DNA from: Akkermansia muciniphila
GTDB lineage: Bacteria; Verrucomicrobiota; Verrucomicrobiia; Verrucomicrobiales; Akkermansiaceae
Assembly: GCA_945888515.1 (NCBI GenBank)
Contig: CAMDAD010000005.1
Location: 62,001 to 126,000 of the forward strand
DNA: 64,000 nucleotides
Reading direction: 5' to 3'
The notes under the pieces are model-generated. The model searched no databases. It worked only from the letters and a program-made list of their open reading frames with translations, and was not told where the DNA came from. Below are positions 26,230 to 34,686 of the stretch, piece after piece. The stretch's first letter is position 1. Each line of letters begins with the position of its first letter. The position numbers were made by a program, and so were the translations under genes.

Positions 26230-26520
26230 TCACTCGGAGGGAGGAAGTTGCTGGATTTGTTTCCACGCTTTGCCTATCAGCAGAAAAAAGCCCACGAGTG
26301 TCAGCAGATCCACGACGGGACCGTAGATGGTGATGAGTGGCGACGCGCCGTCACTTACGAATTGCGTAGCGATCCACTTGGCGGCAAACGCAAACAGCAA
26401 TAAGCCATTGCCGACGATGAGAGGATACATCCAGAATCGCGGCGAGTGGTAGCCTTTTTCCGAGGTCTTGCGGTGAAACATCACGGCGGCGATGACAGAA
26501 ACGACGATCAGGATCAGCAT
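26230..26520 (-). CDS. Three-helix membrane protein of unknown function
   Basis: From the ATG at 26520 the protein has 96 residues and three hydrophobic segments, about 1-15, 33-52 and 65-82. A longer frame starting at a TTG (26592) overlaps the end of ndk and crosses its terminator, so it is rejected. The start lies 12 nt after the terminator T-run of ndk, so expression may depend on read-through or on a promoter not seen here. No family is recognised. Confidence 0.55.
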   Translation of the reverse strand: MLILIVVSVIAAVMFHRKTSEKGYHSPRFWMYPLIVGNGLLLFAFAAKWIATQFVSDGASPLITIYGPVVDLLTLVGFFLLIGKAWKQIQQLPPSE

Positions 26521-26531
26521 GGCGCGGGATG

Positions 26532-26564
26532 AAAAAAACAGCCCGTCGGCAGAACCGAGCGGGC
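26532..26564 (-). terminator. Rho-independent terminator of ndk
   Basis: On the minus strand GCCCGCTCGG-TTCTG-CCGACGGGC forms a GC-rich stem with one bulged C, followed by TGTTTTTTT. It begins about 20 nt after the ndk stop codon. Confidence 0.75.
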
Positions 26565-26584
26565 CTTTGTCCAGGGAGATAAGA

Positions 26585-27007
26585 TTACGCAAACACTTCG
26601 CCGTCGCGGAAGAAGCGCTTCAGCTCGGCGGCGGCGGCTTCCGGAGAATCGGAGGCGTGGCAGACGTTGACCATTTTGTCTTCGCCGAAGTCACCGCGGA
26701 TGGTGCCGGGTGCGGCGGCTTTCGAGTCGGTGGGCCCCAGCAGGTCGCGGACCCGGGAAATGACGTTCTCCCCCTCTAGGGCGAGCGCGATCACCGGCGT
26801 CTTACTCATAAACGCGACAATTTCTGGAAAGAATGGCTTGTCGGCGATGTGCGAGTAGTGGTCTGCCAGAATCGCGTGATCCAATTGCATCATCTTGATA
26901 CCGCGGATGCGAAATCCTTCGGCTTGGAAGCGTGCCAGAACGGTGCCGACAATGTTTTTTTCGACGGCGTCGGGTTTGAAAAGAATCAGCGAGGTTTCAT
27001 TGTTCAT
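26585..27007 (-). CDS. ndk: Nucleoside diphosphate kinase
   Basis: Ndk transfers the terminal phosphate from ATP to other nucleoside diphosphates through a phospho-His. The protein has 140 residues from the ATG at 27007 (MNNETSLILFKPDAV matches the family start). A longer frame to 27091 was rejected because no Ndk begins that far upstream. The catalytic His117 is in VNVCHASDSPEAA, and the nucleotide-binding DLLGPTDS and GTIRGDFG blocks are present. A terminator stands right after the stop. Confidence 0.95.
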   Translation of the reverse strand: MNNETSLILFKPDAVEKNIVGTVLARFQAEGFRIRGIKMMQLDHAILADHYSHIADKPFFPEIVAFMSKTPVIALALEGENVISRVRDLLGPTDSKAAAPGTIRGDFGEDKMVNVCHASDSPEAAAAELKRFFRDGEVFA

Positions 27008-27212
27008 CGGGATGGGGTTAGTCGCTGTGGGCATTACGCGCAAGTCTTTTTTTGCCGGCGAGTGGCAATGCAAGCGCTGATCGCATGGCACTTGCGGTCA
27101 ATTCATTGAGAGACATCAAAAAAAATTCGTTAAAATCTGTCACCATTTGGCGTCGTGTTACTGCAAACCCATATCCGCAGAGCTTTCGCAACCCGAATCC
27201 CCACAACGACTG

Positions 27213-29551
27213 ATGAAAATCCCACGCAATACGATCTTTGGTGCCTTGTTCCTCATGGCCCTTCAGGCCTCCACCTCCGCCGCCACACTCTACTGGGATG
27301 GTGGCACTGTGAACCTTACTGGCACGGGAAACGCGGCCAGTAATCCCGCTGCAAACGGCACGTGGGACAGCGGGACGATTCGAAACTGGGACCCGGAACC
27401 CAGTGGATCTGCCTTTGTTGCGTGGAGCAATAGTTTTGCGGACACCGCGGTTTTTGCGGGAACGGCACGCGCAGTCACGGTGAGTGGAACGGTGCAAGTG
27501 GGGACAGTGAGTGTCAGCAGCTCAAATTATGTTTTCAATACAGGTACGCTTGCCTTCTCTGCAGGTAGCATAAACGTCAATGCCACCACCAATGTGGCAT
27601 TCAACTCGGCACTCTCTGGTTCCCTTGTGTTCAATGCGACGGGAAACACAACGAATACCGCTCAGGCGGGAGGCATTGGAACGGTTTCTGCGAACAACAC
27701 GGCGTTGACGTCTTTTGAGTTGAACACGAACGGACTCGGTAACCAGTTACTGGTAAGCAACGCGGGCTCTCTGGGACCAGCGGGAAGCACGGTCAAAATC
27801 ACACGTGGGATCGTAGGTTTGTCTGCCTCTGCTAATACCACATACAATGCGTGGTCCACTAACTTTGCAGGAGGCATTCTTCGCTTGCGGATCGTGGGCA
27901 CCAGCACCTATGCCGGCAATGGCACACTCACCGCCAACACGGAATTTGCCTCGATCGCAGCTGCTAACTTAGCGTATTCGGGCAATCTGGCGCTGGGAAC
28001 GCACACACTCACGCTTGCTCCGACGAGTTCCACGGGAGCTGTCACCATACTGTCGATACAGGCGAAACCACCGATCGCGTGGTGGATTTGAGCGGTTCCA
28101 CCTTTGGCGCTACCATCGATCAGTCCGGAGCGAGTGGATTGCTGAAATTTATCAGCAATTTCACTGCCACGGGAGCGGGGAGTAAGGCCCTGACATTGCA
28201 GGGCTCCACTCTAGCGACGGGAGAAATGGCAGGCGCGATCGTCAATAACAGCGTCGCTAACGTCACCTCACTGGTGAAGAATGGTAGCGGAACTTGGACA
28301 CTATCCGGCAATAGTAGCTTTACGGGTGGAGTGCAGATCAATAGTGGCGTTCTCGCTATCAGCAATAGCGGTAGTTTGGGCCTAGGACCGAAGACGGTGA
28401 CTCTTACTGCTACGGCCGATAAATTGCTGGAGCTCGATGGCAGCGCAGGCGCGATCAGCCTCGCGGCGAATCTGAGTTTTTCCACCAGCGGATTCAATGG
28501 TGTCATTCGTAACGTGGCGGGCGACAATACGATCAACGGCCCGATTACCATGACATCGGGCAATGGCGATACCAAGGTGATCAGTGATGGTGGATCTTTG
28601 ACACTGGCAGGAAATGTGACGACTGCTCCTGCGGCGGGAGCTTTCCGAGTATTGGATCTCGATGGAAGTTCTTCGGAGGCGAATGCCGTCAGCGGTGTGA
28701 TCAGCAATGGTGGAGGATTTCTCACGCACCTTACCAAGAATGGCTCCGGCAGATGGGTGCTGAGCAATGTCAACACTTACACTGGACCTACGCAGGTGAA
28801 TGGGGGCGTGCTGCAACTCGGTGCCACAGGCTCGATCGCCACGAGCTCCGCGATCCGTATCGGCGCTGGTGCCAAGTTCAACACCACCGAGCAGGCATCG
28901 TTTGTCCTCTCAGGAGCGCAGCCTGTGACATTTGTGTTAGATGGCGCCGACTCTGGCTCTGCTGGTCGGATCGAGGCAAGCGGGTTGGTGATCAACAGCG
29001 CGGTGGTGAATTTCACCGTTAATGGCACTTTGGACGACGCGGTCTATGTTCTCGCGTCCTACACCAGCAAAACAGGCGATGCGTTTGCGAGTGTGACGCC
29101 GCCCAGCGGATACAACGTCGATTACGCTTACAATGGAGGCTCGCAGATCGCACTGGTAAAATCCGGCTATGATGCATGGCTGAGTCAGTATCCAAACCTT
29201 GCTGACAAGACGGAGGGGGGAGATTCGGACAATGATGGCCTGATGAATTTGCTCGAGTATGTTCTGAATGGAGATCCCGAGGCTTCGAGTCTGACGATGT
29301 TGCCGACGCTCGATGCCTCAGGAGCGAACTTCTTGTTCCAGTTCACCCGTCGAATCGAGTCCACAGAGGATACCATCCAAGTCTTTGAGTATTCCACGAA
29401 TCTCAACGGCTGGACTCCAGTAAATATCACTGGCACCGCTGGAGCGGGCGTTTCCTTTGGCACACCATCGGCTGGCTTGCAGACGGTTACCGTAAGCATT
29501 CCCAAAGGCAATGAAAGCAGGATGTTCGGACGACTGAAGGTGACAAAATGA
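27213..29551 (+). pseudogene. Autotransporter-type beta-repeat surface protein, interrupted by a frameshift
   Basis: The frame from ATG 27213 encodes a signal peptide (MKIPRNTIFGALFLMALQ, then ASTSA) and beta-strand repeats, and stops at 28091. The same protein continues in the -1 frame from about 28060 to 29551 with no loss of homology-like texture: DRVVDLSGSTFGA, then SLVKNGSGTWTLSGNSSFTGG and LTKNGSGRWVLSNVNTYTGPTQVNGG, the classic passenger repeat of autotransporter-associated proteins. The end carries a calcium-loop motif DSDNDGLMNLLEYVLNGDPE and a C-terminal beta module that is also present in the GH16 protein at 49170. A one-base deletion near 28061-28070 or a sequencing error explains the break; no standard slippery heptamer is visible. 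The intact protein would have about 780 residues. Confidence 0.7.
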
Positions 29552-29623
29552 TTCTTCCCCAATCAGTTCCTTTTTTGTTTTATGCGTTGGCATTCCAACG
29601 CATCTTGAGGCACAGTATCGCGC

Positions 29624-30559
29624 ATGGCAACATGGGGATTTGAGCCGATTGCGATGGAGCGGGTGTGGGGTGGTAGGATGTTGGAGACGCATTTCCAACG
29701 TAGCCTGCCGGATCCCGCCGCGCCGTTTGGGGAATCGTGGGAAATGGTAGATCGTGCGGAGGCGCAGTCGGTGTTGTGCACGGGACCGCTGGCAGGCACG
29801 ACTTTGCATGAACTGTGGAGCACGAGGCGCGAGGAAATTTTTGGCGCGGGCTTGGTGGACAGTGATCGTTTTCCCCTGCTGGTAAAAATTCTCGATGCCC
29901 GAGACGATTTATCGATCCAGGTGCATCCTCCGGAGTCTCTGGCGTCGGAAATGGGTGGCGAGCCGAAGACGGAAATGTGGTATATCGCCGCAGCGACCGC
30001 GGGTGCCAGGCTGGTGGTGGGACTGCGGGCGGGAGTGACGCGTGAGAGTTTCACCGAGGCCATTCGCAGCGGCACCGTGGCAGAGCAGGTGCATGAAATT
30101 CCGGTGAGCGCGGGGGACTTTGTCTTCATCCCCTCGGGGCGACTGCATGCGATCGGCGCGGGATTATTGATTTTTGAAATCCAGCAAAATTCGGATACGA
30201 CCTATCGGGTGTTTGATTGGAACCGACTGGGGCTGGATGGGCAAGCGCGGCAACTCCACATCGAGGAGTCCCTGGCGAGTATTGATTATTCTGATATCGA
30301 ACCCGGACTGGATCAGGCGCGGGGGAATGTGATCGCGGCGTGTGAGTATTTTGTGGTCGAGCGTTTTGCCATTGCCCTCGGCGAGATGATAGGCTGCGCG
30401 CGTGCGGATCGATTCAGCCTCTTGCACATCGTAGAGGGAGAACTCACTGATCGTGAGGGCAAGAGCTGGGGTGCGGGTAGCACGGTATTGCTCACTGTAG
30501 GAGAATGGGGCGTTCGAGCGGTTAAGGAATCGATCGTTTTGCGCACGCACATTCCCTGA
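29624..30559 (+). CDS. manA: Class I mannose-6-phosphate isomerase
   Basis: This cupin enzyme interconverts mannose 6-phosphate and fructose 6-phosphate. WGGRML (residues 15-20) and FGESWEM are substrate-site blocks. SIQVHPPE holds His101, and KTEMWY holds Glu118; both are zinc ligands. GRLHAIGAGLLIFEIQQNSD is the second metal and active-site block. Length 311 residues puts it in the short, bacterial form. It starts at ATG 29624, 72 nt behind the frameshifted surface gene, and is followed after 43 nt by the redoxin gene. It may supply mannose-derived sugars for surface polysaccharide. Confidence 0.9.
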   Translation: MATWGFEPIAMERVWGGRMLETHFQRSLPDPAAPFGESWEMVDRAEAQSVLCTGPLAGTTLHELWSTRREEIFGAGLVDSDRFPLLVKILDARDDLSIQVHPPESLASEMGGEPKTEMWYIAAATAGARLVVGLRAGVTRESFTEAIRSGTVAEQVHEIPVSAGDFVFIPSGRLHAIGAGLLIFEIQQNSDTTYRVFDWNRLGLDGQARQLHIEESLASIDYSDIEPGLDQARGNVIAACEYFVVERFAIALGEMIGCARADRFSLLHIVEGELTDREGKSWGAGSTVLLTVGEWGVRAVKESIVLRTHIP

Positions 30560-30602
30560 ATGTGTTGCTTGCGCCGTGGCGAAACCGCGCTAGCTTTTGG
30601 AG

Positions 30603-31553
30603 ATGACGCGATGTGAGCAAGGAAGGTGCAAGGTTCCTGGATGGATGCCTTTGGTTTTGTGCGTCGCGGGTTTGTATTGCCTTGTTTTTGCGGTTGTCAC
30701 GGTGAGTTGGCCGGCGAAGGCGTTTGAATTGACAGGCATGCATGCCTCGGGCCATCACTTTCTGGTTCAGGTCATCGGATTGTTTTATCTGGTCTTTGGA
30801 ATTAGCTATTTTTTGGCGGCCAGGGATCCCATTCGGCACTGGCGTATCGTCCTCGTCTGCACATTGAAAATTGTGGTGGTGGTGACCGCTGCGCTGTTTA
30901 CGTGGTGGCGACAGATTTTACCGACCCCGATGATTCTGCTGCTGGTGGTGGATGACGCTCTGTGGCTCATTCCGTTTTTGATGATTTTGTGGTCGACGTT
31001 GCAGGCGCATCTGGGTCGTCCGCCGCTCTATCAAGATCCTCTGAGTGTGGTGCAGGCTTCAGATCAATACCGATTGTCCAGCGGGGAAACGCTAGCGGAA
31101 GCTGCGAGCGAGCAAGTCGTGGTCTTGGTGTTTTTGCGGCATTTCGGTTGCACCTTCACGCGCCAGTTACTGCGCGGCTTGGAGTTGATCGAGCAACAAG
31201 CCGGTCAGCACAAGGCCCGCTTGGTGCTGGTGCATATGCTGCAATCAGGAAAAGAAACGGGCTACCTAGGTGATCGCACCGGAGTGGCACGCATCGCGGA
31301 TCCTTACTGCGAGTTGTATCGCAGCTTCGGACTGGGCAAGGCAGGTTTCTGGGAATTGTTTGGTCCACGCGTGTGGTTGCGTGGCATCATTGCCCTGTTC
31401 CGCGGCTGTGGCGTAGGGCACCTAGCGGGAGATGGCTTGCAAATGCCGGGCGTCTTTCTGTTTCATCGTGGCAATGTGACGGCCGCCCAACCGGCTCATA
31501 GTGCCGCGGATCTGCCCGACCTAGAGCTTTTGTTCGCGGCGCAGCAGGCGTGA
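30603..31553 (+). CDS. Membrane-anchored peroxiredoxin-like (SelL/AhpC-TSA) protein
   Basis: Residues 12-130 contain four hydrophobic segments. Residues 150-316 form a thioredoxin-fold redoxin domain, recognised by VVLVFLRHFGCTFTRQLL and the GDGLQMPGVFLFHRGNV end block. The CxxC position holds Cys183 and Thr186 (CTFT), so the resolving cysteine of SelL-type proteins is absent at that place. The redoxin part therefore faces either the cytoplasm or periplasm as a one-cysteine enzyme, probably reducing peroxides. An earlier TTG at 30597 is possible as start. It lies 43 nt after manA. Confidence 0.72.
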   Translation: MTRCEQGRCKVPGWMPLVLCVAGLYCLVFAVVTVSWPAKAFELTGMHASGHHFLVQVIGLFYLVFGISYFLAARDPIRHWRIVLVCTLKIVVVVTAALFTWWRQILPTPMILLLVVDDALWLIPFLMILWSTLQAHLGRPPLYQDPLSVVQASDQYRLSSGETLAEAASEQVVVLVFLRHFGCTFTRQLLRGLELIEQQAGQHKARLVLVHMLQSGKETGYLGDRTGVARIADPYCELYRSFGLGKAGFWELFGPRVWLRGIIALFRGCGVGHLAGDGLQMPGVFLFHRGNVTAAQPAHSAADLPDLELLFAAQQA

Positions 31554-31729
31554 TCTTGATTGCTCTATCATTGAAGGAAGACTATTCTTCGGCAAATGAC
31601 GGGGCAACTAGAGATAGGTCAAATATACATCGATTTTTACGACTGAATTGTATTTTTATGACCAATCTGTTGCGGCGAATCCTGATGTCTTTTCTCTGAA
31701 GGAAGCGGTGATTTGCAGTCCGTGGAGGC

Positions 31730-33097
31730 TTAGCGTTGATAAATTTTTTCCGCTCGATCAAGGTAGCGAGAGATGTGGTCTTCGTGTTGCATGATGCCCT
31801 GATCAAGACGTTGTTTGACTTTCATGTAGTCATCGAACACCCCGCTGGTCTCGCGTGCGCGGGTGATTTCAAACCAGTCGAGATAATCAATGGATCGTTT
31901 TCCTTGTTGAATCATTAGCAGGCGTGTTTCCTCGTGCTCGCGGAGTTTTGCGGCGATGTCGTATTTTTTCGGCGTGTTGACGATGGCTTGCAGTAGTGTC
32001 TGGTATTCCTTAAGTAGACTGCGGTAGGAGGGAAAACAACGGTAGCTGAGACGCACCAACGATTCCTCGGCATGCCGGATGCCGAAAAGTCGCGCCCCCT
32101 CAGGAAGCGCGGCTAATTCCTTCCATGCGCCGAGCTCGCGATCGCGGGCGATGCCTTGCTCGTCGCGGAAACGCAGTTTCAGTGCCTCGGTCAGGGCGAG
32201 TTCGGTTTCTTGGATCGACATCACCTCGGTGAGAGAATGGCGAGATTGATTGGCCATTTGCAGTGCCCACCATTTTTCGAGACTTTTCTGCGATAGATTG
32301 AGCCCAGGAAAATGTTTGCGCAAGAGAACTGGCATATCGCCACCGAATTGTGCGGCCTCGCTCATGAACGAGCGGAAGGCATCGGCGCCGGATGGTTGCT
32401 CTAACAAAGCCATCATCAGGCCGCCGGCGGAGACGCGGAAAGCGGCGCGCATGGCGCTGTCCGACTCATCAAATTGCTGTTGGGACATATCGAGCATTTC
32501 TTCCAATGGGTAGAGGCCACCTGCTTGGAAAATCGCTTGGTAAAGGCGTCGGTCACTTTTGCCGCGGCGCCAATCGATGACTTCTGCGAGCCCCTCGACC
32601 AGCCAGGGGCGAACCAGTAGCCGCTCCTCGAGCGGACCAGGCTTCATGGTGCGTAGGGATTTTTCATAAATCAGTGTCGAAAGAATCGCCGAGCGCAGAC
32701 GAACGTGATCGAGGCCCTGCGCGAGGTGGACCAAGACGTTCAACTTGAAGCCATCTTCTCCCCACTGCAGGTCGATCACGATGCTGCGCTTGGGAATCGG
32801 TGCTCCCTGCTCACCTTGAAGCATGATCGAGATCGGGACTTTCCATGCGTCTTTCTCCTGGCTAAGCGCGAGAAAATCCTTTTTGGCATCCTCGGCGAGA
32901 AAGGCGAGGGTGCCGCGGAGTTTCGGCTCGGAGCCGCTGATGCGGAATTGGCGACTGGCGCTGGTGGTGAGCGCCATTCCTTCTACCGGACGATCGGCAA
33001 ACTCCACCGCGGGAATCCCGGCGGGCGCAGGTGTTGCTGGTTCTTGCGCGGCGCAATAACATAGCGGTACACAAGCGAACGCACGGAGAATTTTCAT
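31730..33097 (-). CDS. Secreted protein resembling a gluzincin peptidase without its zinc motif
   Basis: A signal peptide (about residues 1-17) precedes a 455-residue protein with no family I can name firmly. One segment, RPWLVEGLAEVIDW, resembles the glutamate zinc-ligand helix (WLxEGLAEY) of peptidase MA-type gluzincins. The helix upstream, where HExxH would be expected, reads SAILSTLIYEKSLR and carries no zinc ligands. It therefore looks like a pseudo-enzyme or a structural relative. The C-terminal third (about 330-455) is charged and helical. It is followed by aroD upstream on the same strand with a 46-nt gap. Confidence 0.6.
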   Translation of the reverse strand: MKILRAFACVPLCYCAAQEPATPAPAGIPAVEFADRPVEGMALTTSASRQFRISGSEPKLRGTLAFLAEDAKKDFLALSQEKDAWKVPISIMLQGEQGAPIPKRSIVIDLQWGEDGFKLNVLVHLAQGLDHVRLRSAILSTLIYEKSLRTMKPGPLEERLLVRPWLVEGLAEVIDWRRGKSDRRLYQAIFQAGGLYPLEEMLDMSQQQFDESDSAMRAAFRVSAGGLMMALLEQPSGADAFRSFMSEAAQFGGDMPVLLRKHFPGLNLSQKSLEKWWALQMANQSRHSLTEVMSIQETELALTEALKLRFRDEQGIARDRELGAWKELAALPEGARLFGIRHAEESLVRLSYRCFPSYRSLLKEYQTLLQAIVNTPKKYDIAAKLREHEETRLLMIQQGKRSIDYLDWFEITRARETSGVFDDYMKVKQRLDQGIMQHEDHISRYLDRAEKIYQR

Positions 33098-33143
33098 AAA
33101 CGCATGTTGTCCAATCGATTCATTTTCCGCAAGCTAGATCGAA

Positions 33144-33860
33144 TCAGAGTGAGGGGATCTTTTTCTCGTGAATGGCGGCGCGCAAGGCTGCGGCGGGCCA
33201 TTGCCCAGGTGCCGTTGGGGCCTGACCGATGAAGCCGTAATTTAACACCGACCCCGCGATGGCGCAGCGGACGCGCGAGGCCGGCGCGAGCTCTCCCATG
33301 CCCATCGTGGAAACAGAAATATCCGCAGCCTCGCTCTGGAATGACTCCAGCACTTGGAGCTCGGACGCATCGTGAAGGGTGGCAGCAAATTTGGCCACGC
33401 AAGCGCCGCCTGTCCACGCTCGGTCGCGCAGCTCCCGCCAGATTTCCATGGCAGGCAATCCCGCAAAGTGATGCGATGACGCGACCCAAGGAATGGACCT
33501 CTGTGCCAACAAGGCAAGGGAGTCGCGCATCTCGTGCATGGACGCTATTTCCACGTCGACCGCAGCGGCCTCTTCGCACACAGCCTTGATCATCTCCGCG
33601 CGCGCCGCTGCGTCCAGCGACATCACACCGCCCTCGGACTGACAACGCGCTGTGAACAGAAGCGGTTTGTGTGCGAGGTGAGCCCATGGTTTTTCTGAAA
33701 GCTTCCAACCGTCCCGATAGAGGATGTCGAGTCGAATCTCTACCACTTCGCACGAGGCGTTGGCGTGCTCTGGTGTGCAGTCTAACAGATCCGCCATGCT
33801 GCCGAAGCTGCCGACTACGAGTGGGCGATGAGAGGAGAAGGACAAAATCGGTTGAGGCAT
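33144..33860 (-). CDS. aroD: Type I 3-dehydroquinate dehydratase
   Basis: AroD dehydrates 3-dehydroquinate to 3-dehydroshikimate in the shikimate pathway. VEIRLD (residues 40-45) and LFTARCQSEGG are substrate-binding blocks. His130 in SSHHF matches the general base (usual form SxHDF), and Lys157 in VAKFAA is the Schiff-base lysine. The C-terminal YGFIGQAPTAPGQ block binds the substrate carboxylate. Length is 238 residues, normal for the class. It is on the minus strand, 154 nt from the divergently oriented pilus cluster, so the intergenic stretch can serve both directions. Confidence 0.9.
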   Translation of the reverse strand: MPQPILSFSSHRPLVVGSFGSMADLLDCTPEHANASCEVVEIRLDILYRDGWKLSEKPWAHLAHKPLLFTARCQSEGGVMSLDAAARAEMIKAVCEEAAAVDVEIASMHEMRDSLALLAQRSIPWVASSHHFAGLPAMEIWRELRDRAWTGGACVAKFAATLHDASELQVLESFQSEAADISVSTMGMGELAPASRVRCAIAGSVLNYGFIGQAPTAPGQWPAAALRAAIHEKKIPSL

Positions 33861-33957
33861 GCCACAAAAGCCACCGTGATGAGCGATCGATTGTCAACAC
33901 TGGAAATTTTTATTTGATGTATTTACCGATGAAAAATATTTTGCGGTGTCCGAGTTT

Positions 33958-33986
33958 TTGTCTGGTCAAAGGGGGGGGGATTTCCT
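33958..33986 (+). promoter_or_regulatory. Candidate promoter region with a run of nine G in the spacer
   Basis: TTGTCT at 33958-33963 and TTTCCT at 33981-33986 are 17 nt apart, and the spacer contains GGGGGGGGG at 33971-33979. The -10-like box matches the consensus poorly (3 of 6). The run lies 35 nt before the ATG of the first pilus gene. A change in run length would alter spacing or leader length. Confidence 0.3.
33971..33979. repeat. Homopolymer run of nine G upstream of the pilus cluster
   Basis: Nine consecutive G, preceded by TCAAA and followed by ATTT, directly readable in the sequence. It is the only G run of this length I noticed in the window. Confidence 0.9.
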
Positions 33987-34014
33987 AGTTGTTGAAAACT
34001 TTCTGACAGAAATC

Positions 34015-34632
34015 ATGAAAATCCAAAGTATCCTTCAATCTTTTGTTGTTTGCGCAGCGGTGGCTTTGGCCCCCTGTGCCATGGGTCAAGCCGCGAAAGT
34101 TCAGGCGGACAAGCCTGTGTTTGACGACCTTCCCTCTCCCGAATTCCCCGGTGGCAACAAGCAAAAGCCTTTCAAGCCTAAGGACTGGCTGGAAGTGGAA
34201 ACGAAGTTCAAGGTAGAGATGAGCCCGGAGCCGAAATCCAAGACCGCCGAGGAAGTGGTGGTGAAATGGTATGTGGCGGTGAAAAATCCCGAGAAGTCCG
34301 GAACCATGTTCAAGCTGGCCAAGACCGTCACCCACATCAACGTGCCGCTCAACGAGGACGTGTATTCGTCGATCTACCTCAGCCCTGCATCGGTCACTCG
34401 CCTCACAGGCAGCCCTCGCAATGGCAAAAACGCTGTGGAATTCGTGGGTTATGAAATCATCGTGAATGGTGAAGTCAAGGCCACCGATACCAACAAAGGG
34501 CCCGCCAAATGGTGGACACTGGCTAGCGAAAAAATTTCCGCTAACGACAGCGTGCCGCTCCTCTCGAAAGACGAGACTCCTTTTGCTGCCATGTGGTGGG
34601 ATCGCTACGCCGACGTCAAGAAAGAGAAATGA
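34015..34632 (+). CDS. Amuc_1102-family pilus-like protein
   Basis: From the ATG at 34015 the protein has 205 residues with a signal peptide (about 1-24, ending CAMGQ). The block KPFKPKDWLEVE is the recognisable family signature, followed by an all-beta region with KTVTHINVPLNEDVYSS. It should be periplasmic or outer-membrane associated. It is the first gene of a five-gene set collinear with Amuc_1102 to Amuc_1098 of Akkermansia. Those genes encode an unusual type IV pilus-like complex. The next gene is 54 nt downstream. A start at 33946 would add an implausible leader and cross the G run. Confidence 0.82.
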   Translation: MKIQSILQSFVVCAAVALAPCAMGQAAKVQADKPVFDDLPSPEFPGGNKQKPFKPKDWLEVETKFKVEMSPEPKSKTAEEVVVKWYVAVKNPEKSGTMFKLAKTVTHINVPLNEDVYSSIYLSPASVTRLTGSPRNGKNAVEFVGYEIIVNGEVKATDTNKGPAKWWTLASEKISANDSVPLLSKDETPFAAMWWDRYADVKKEK

Positions 34633-34686
34633 TTTCCCCTGCCAGCTCCGCAAGCTAGCCGCGCCTAACAAAATTCACTCAAAAAT

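Noticed and set aside
28040..28095. Programmed -1 frameshift in the beta-repeat gene
   Set aside because: No standard X XXY YYZ heptamer and no downstream stem-loop were seen; simple base loss or sequencing error is the better explanation.
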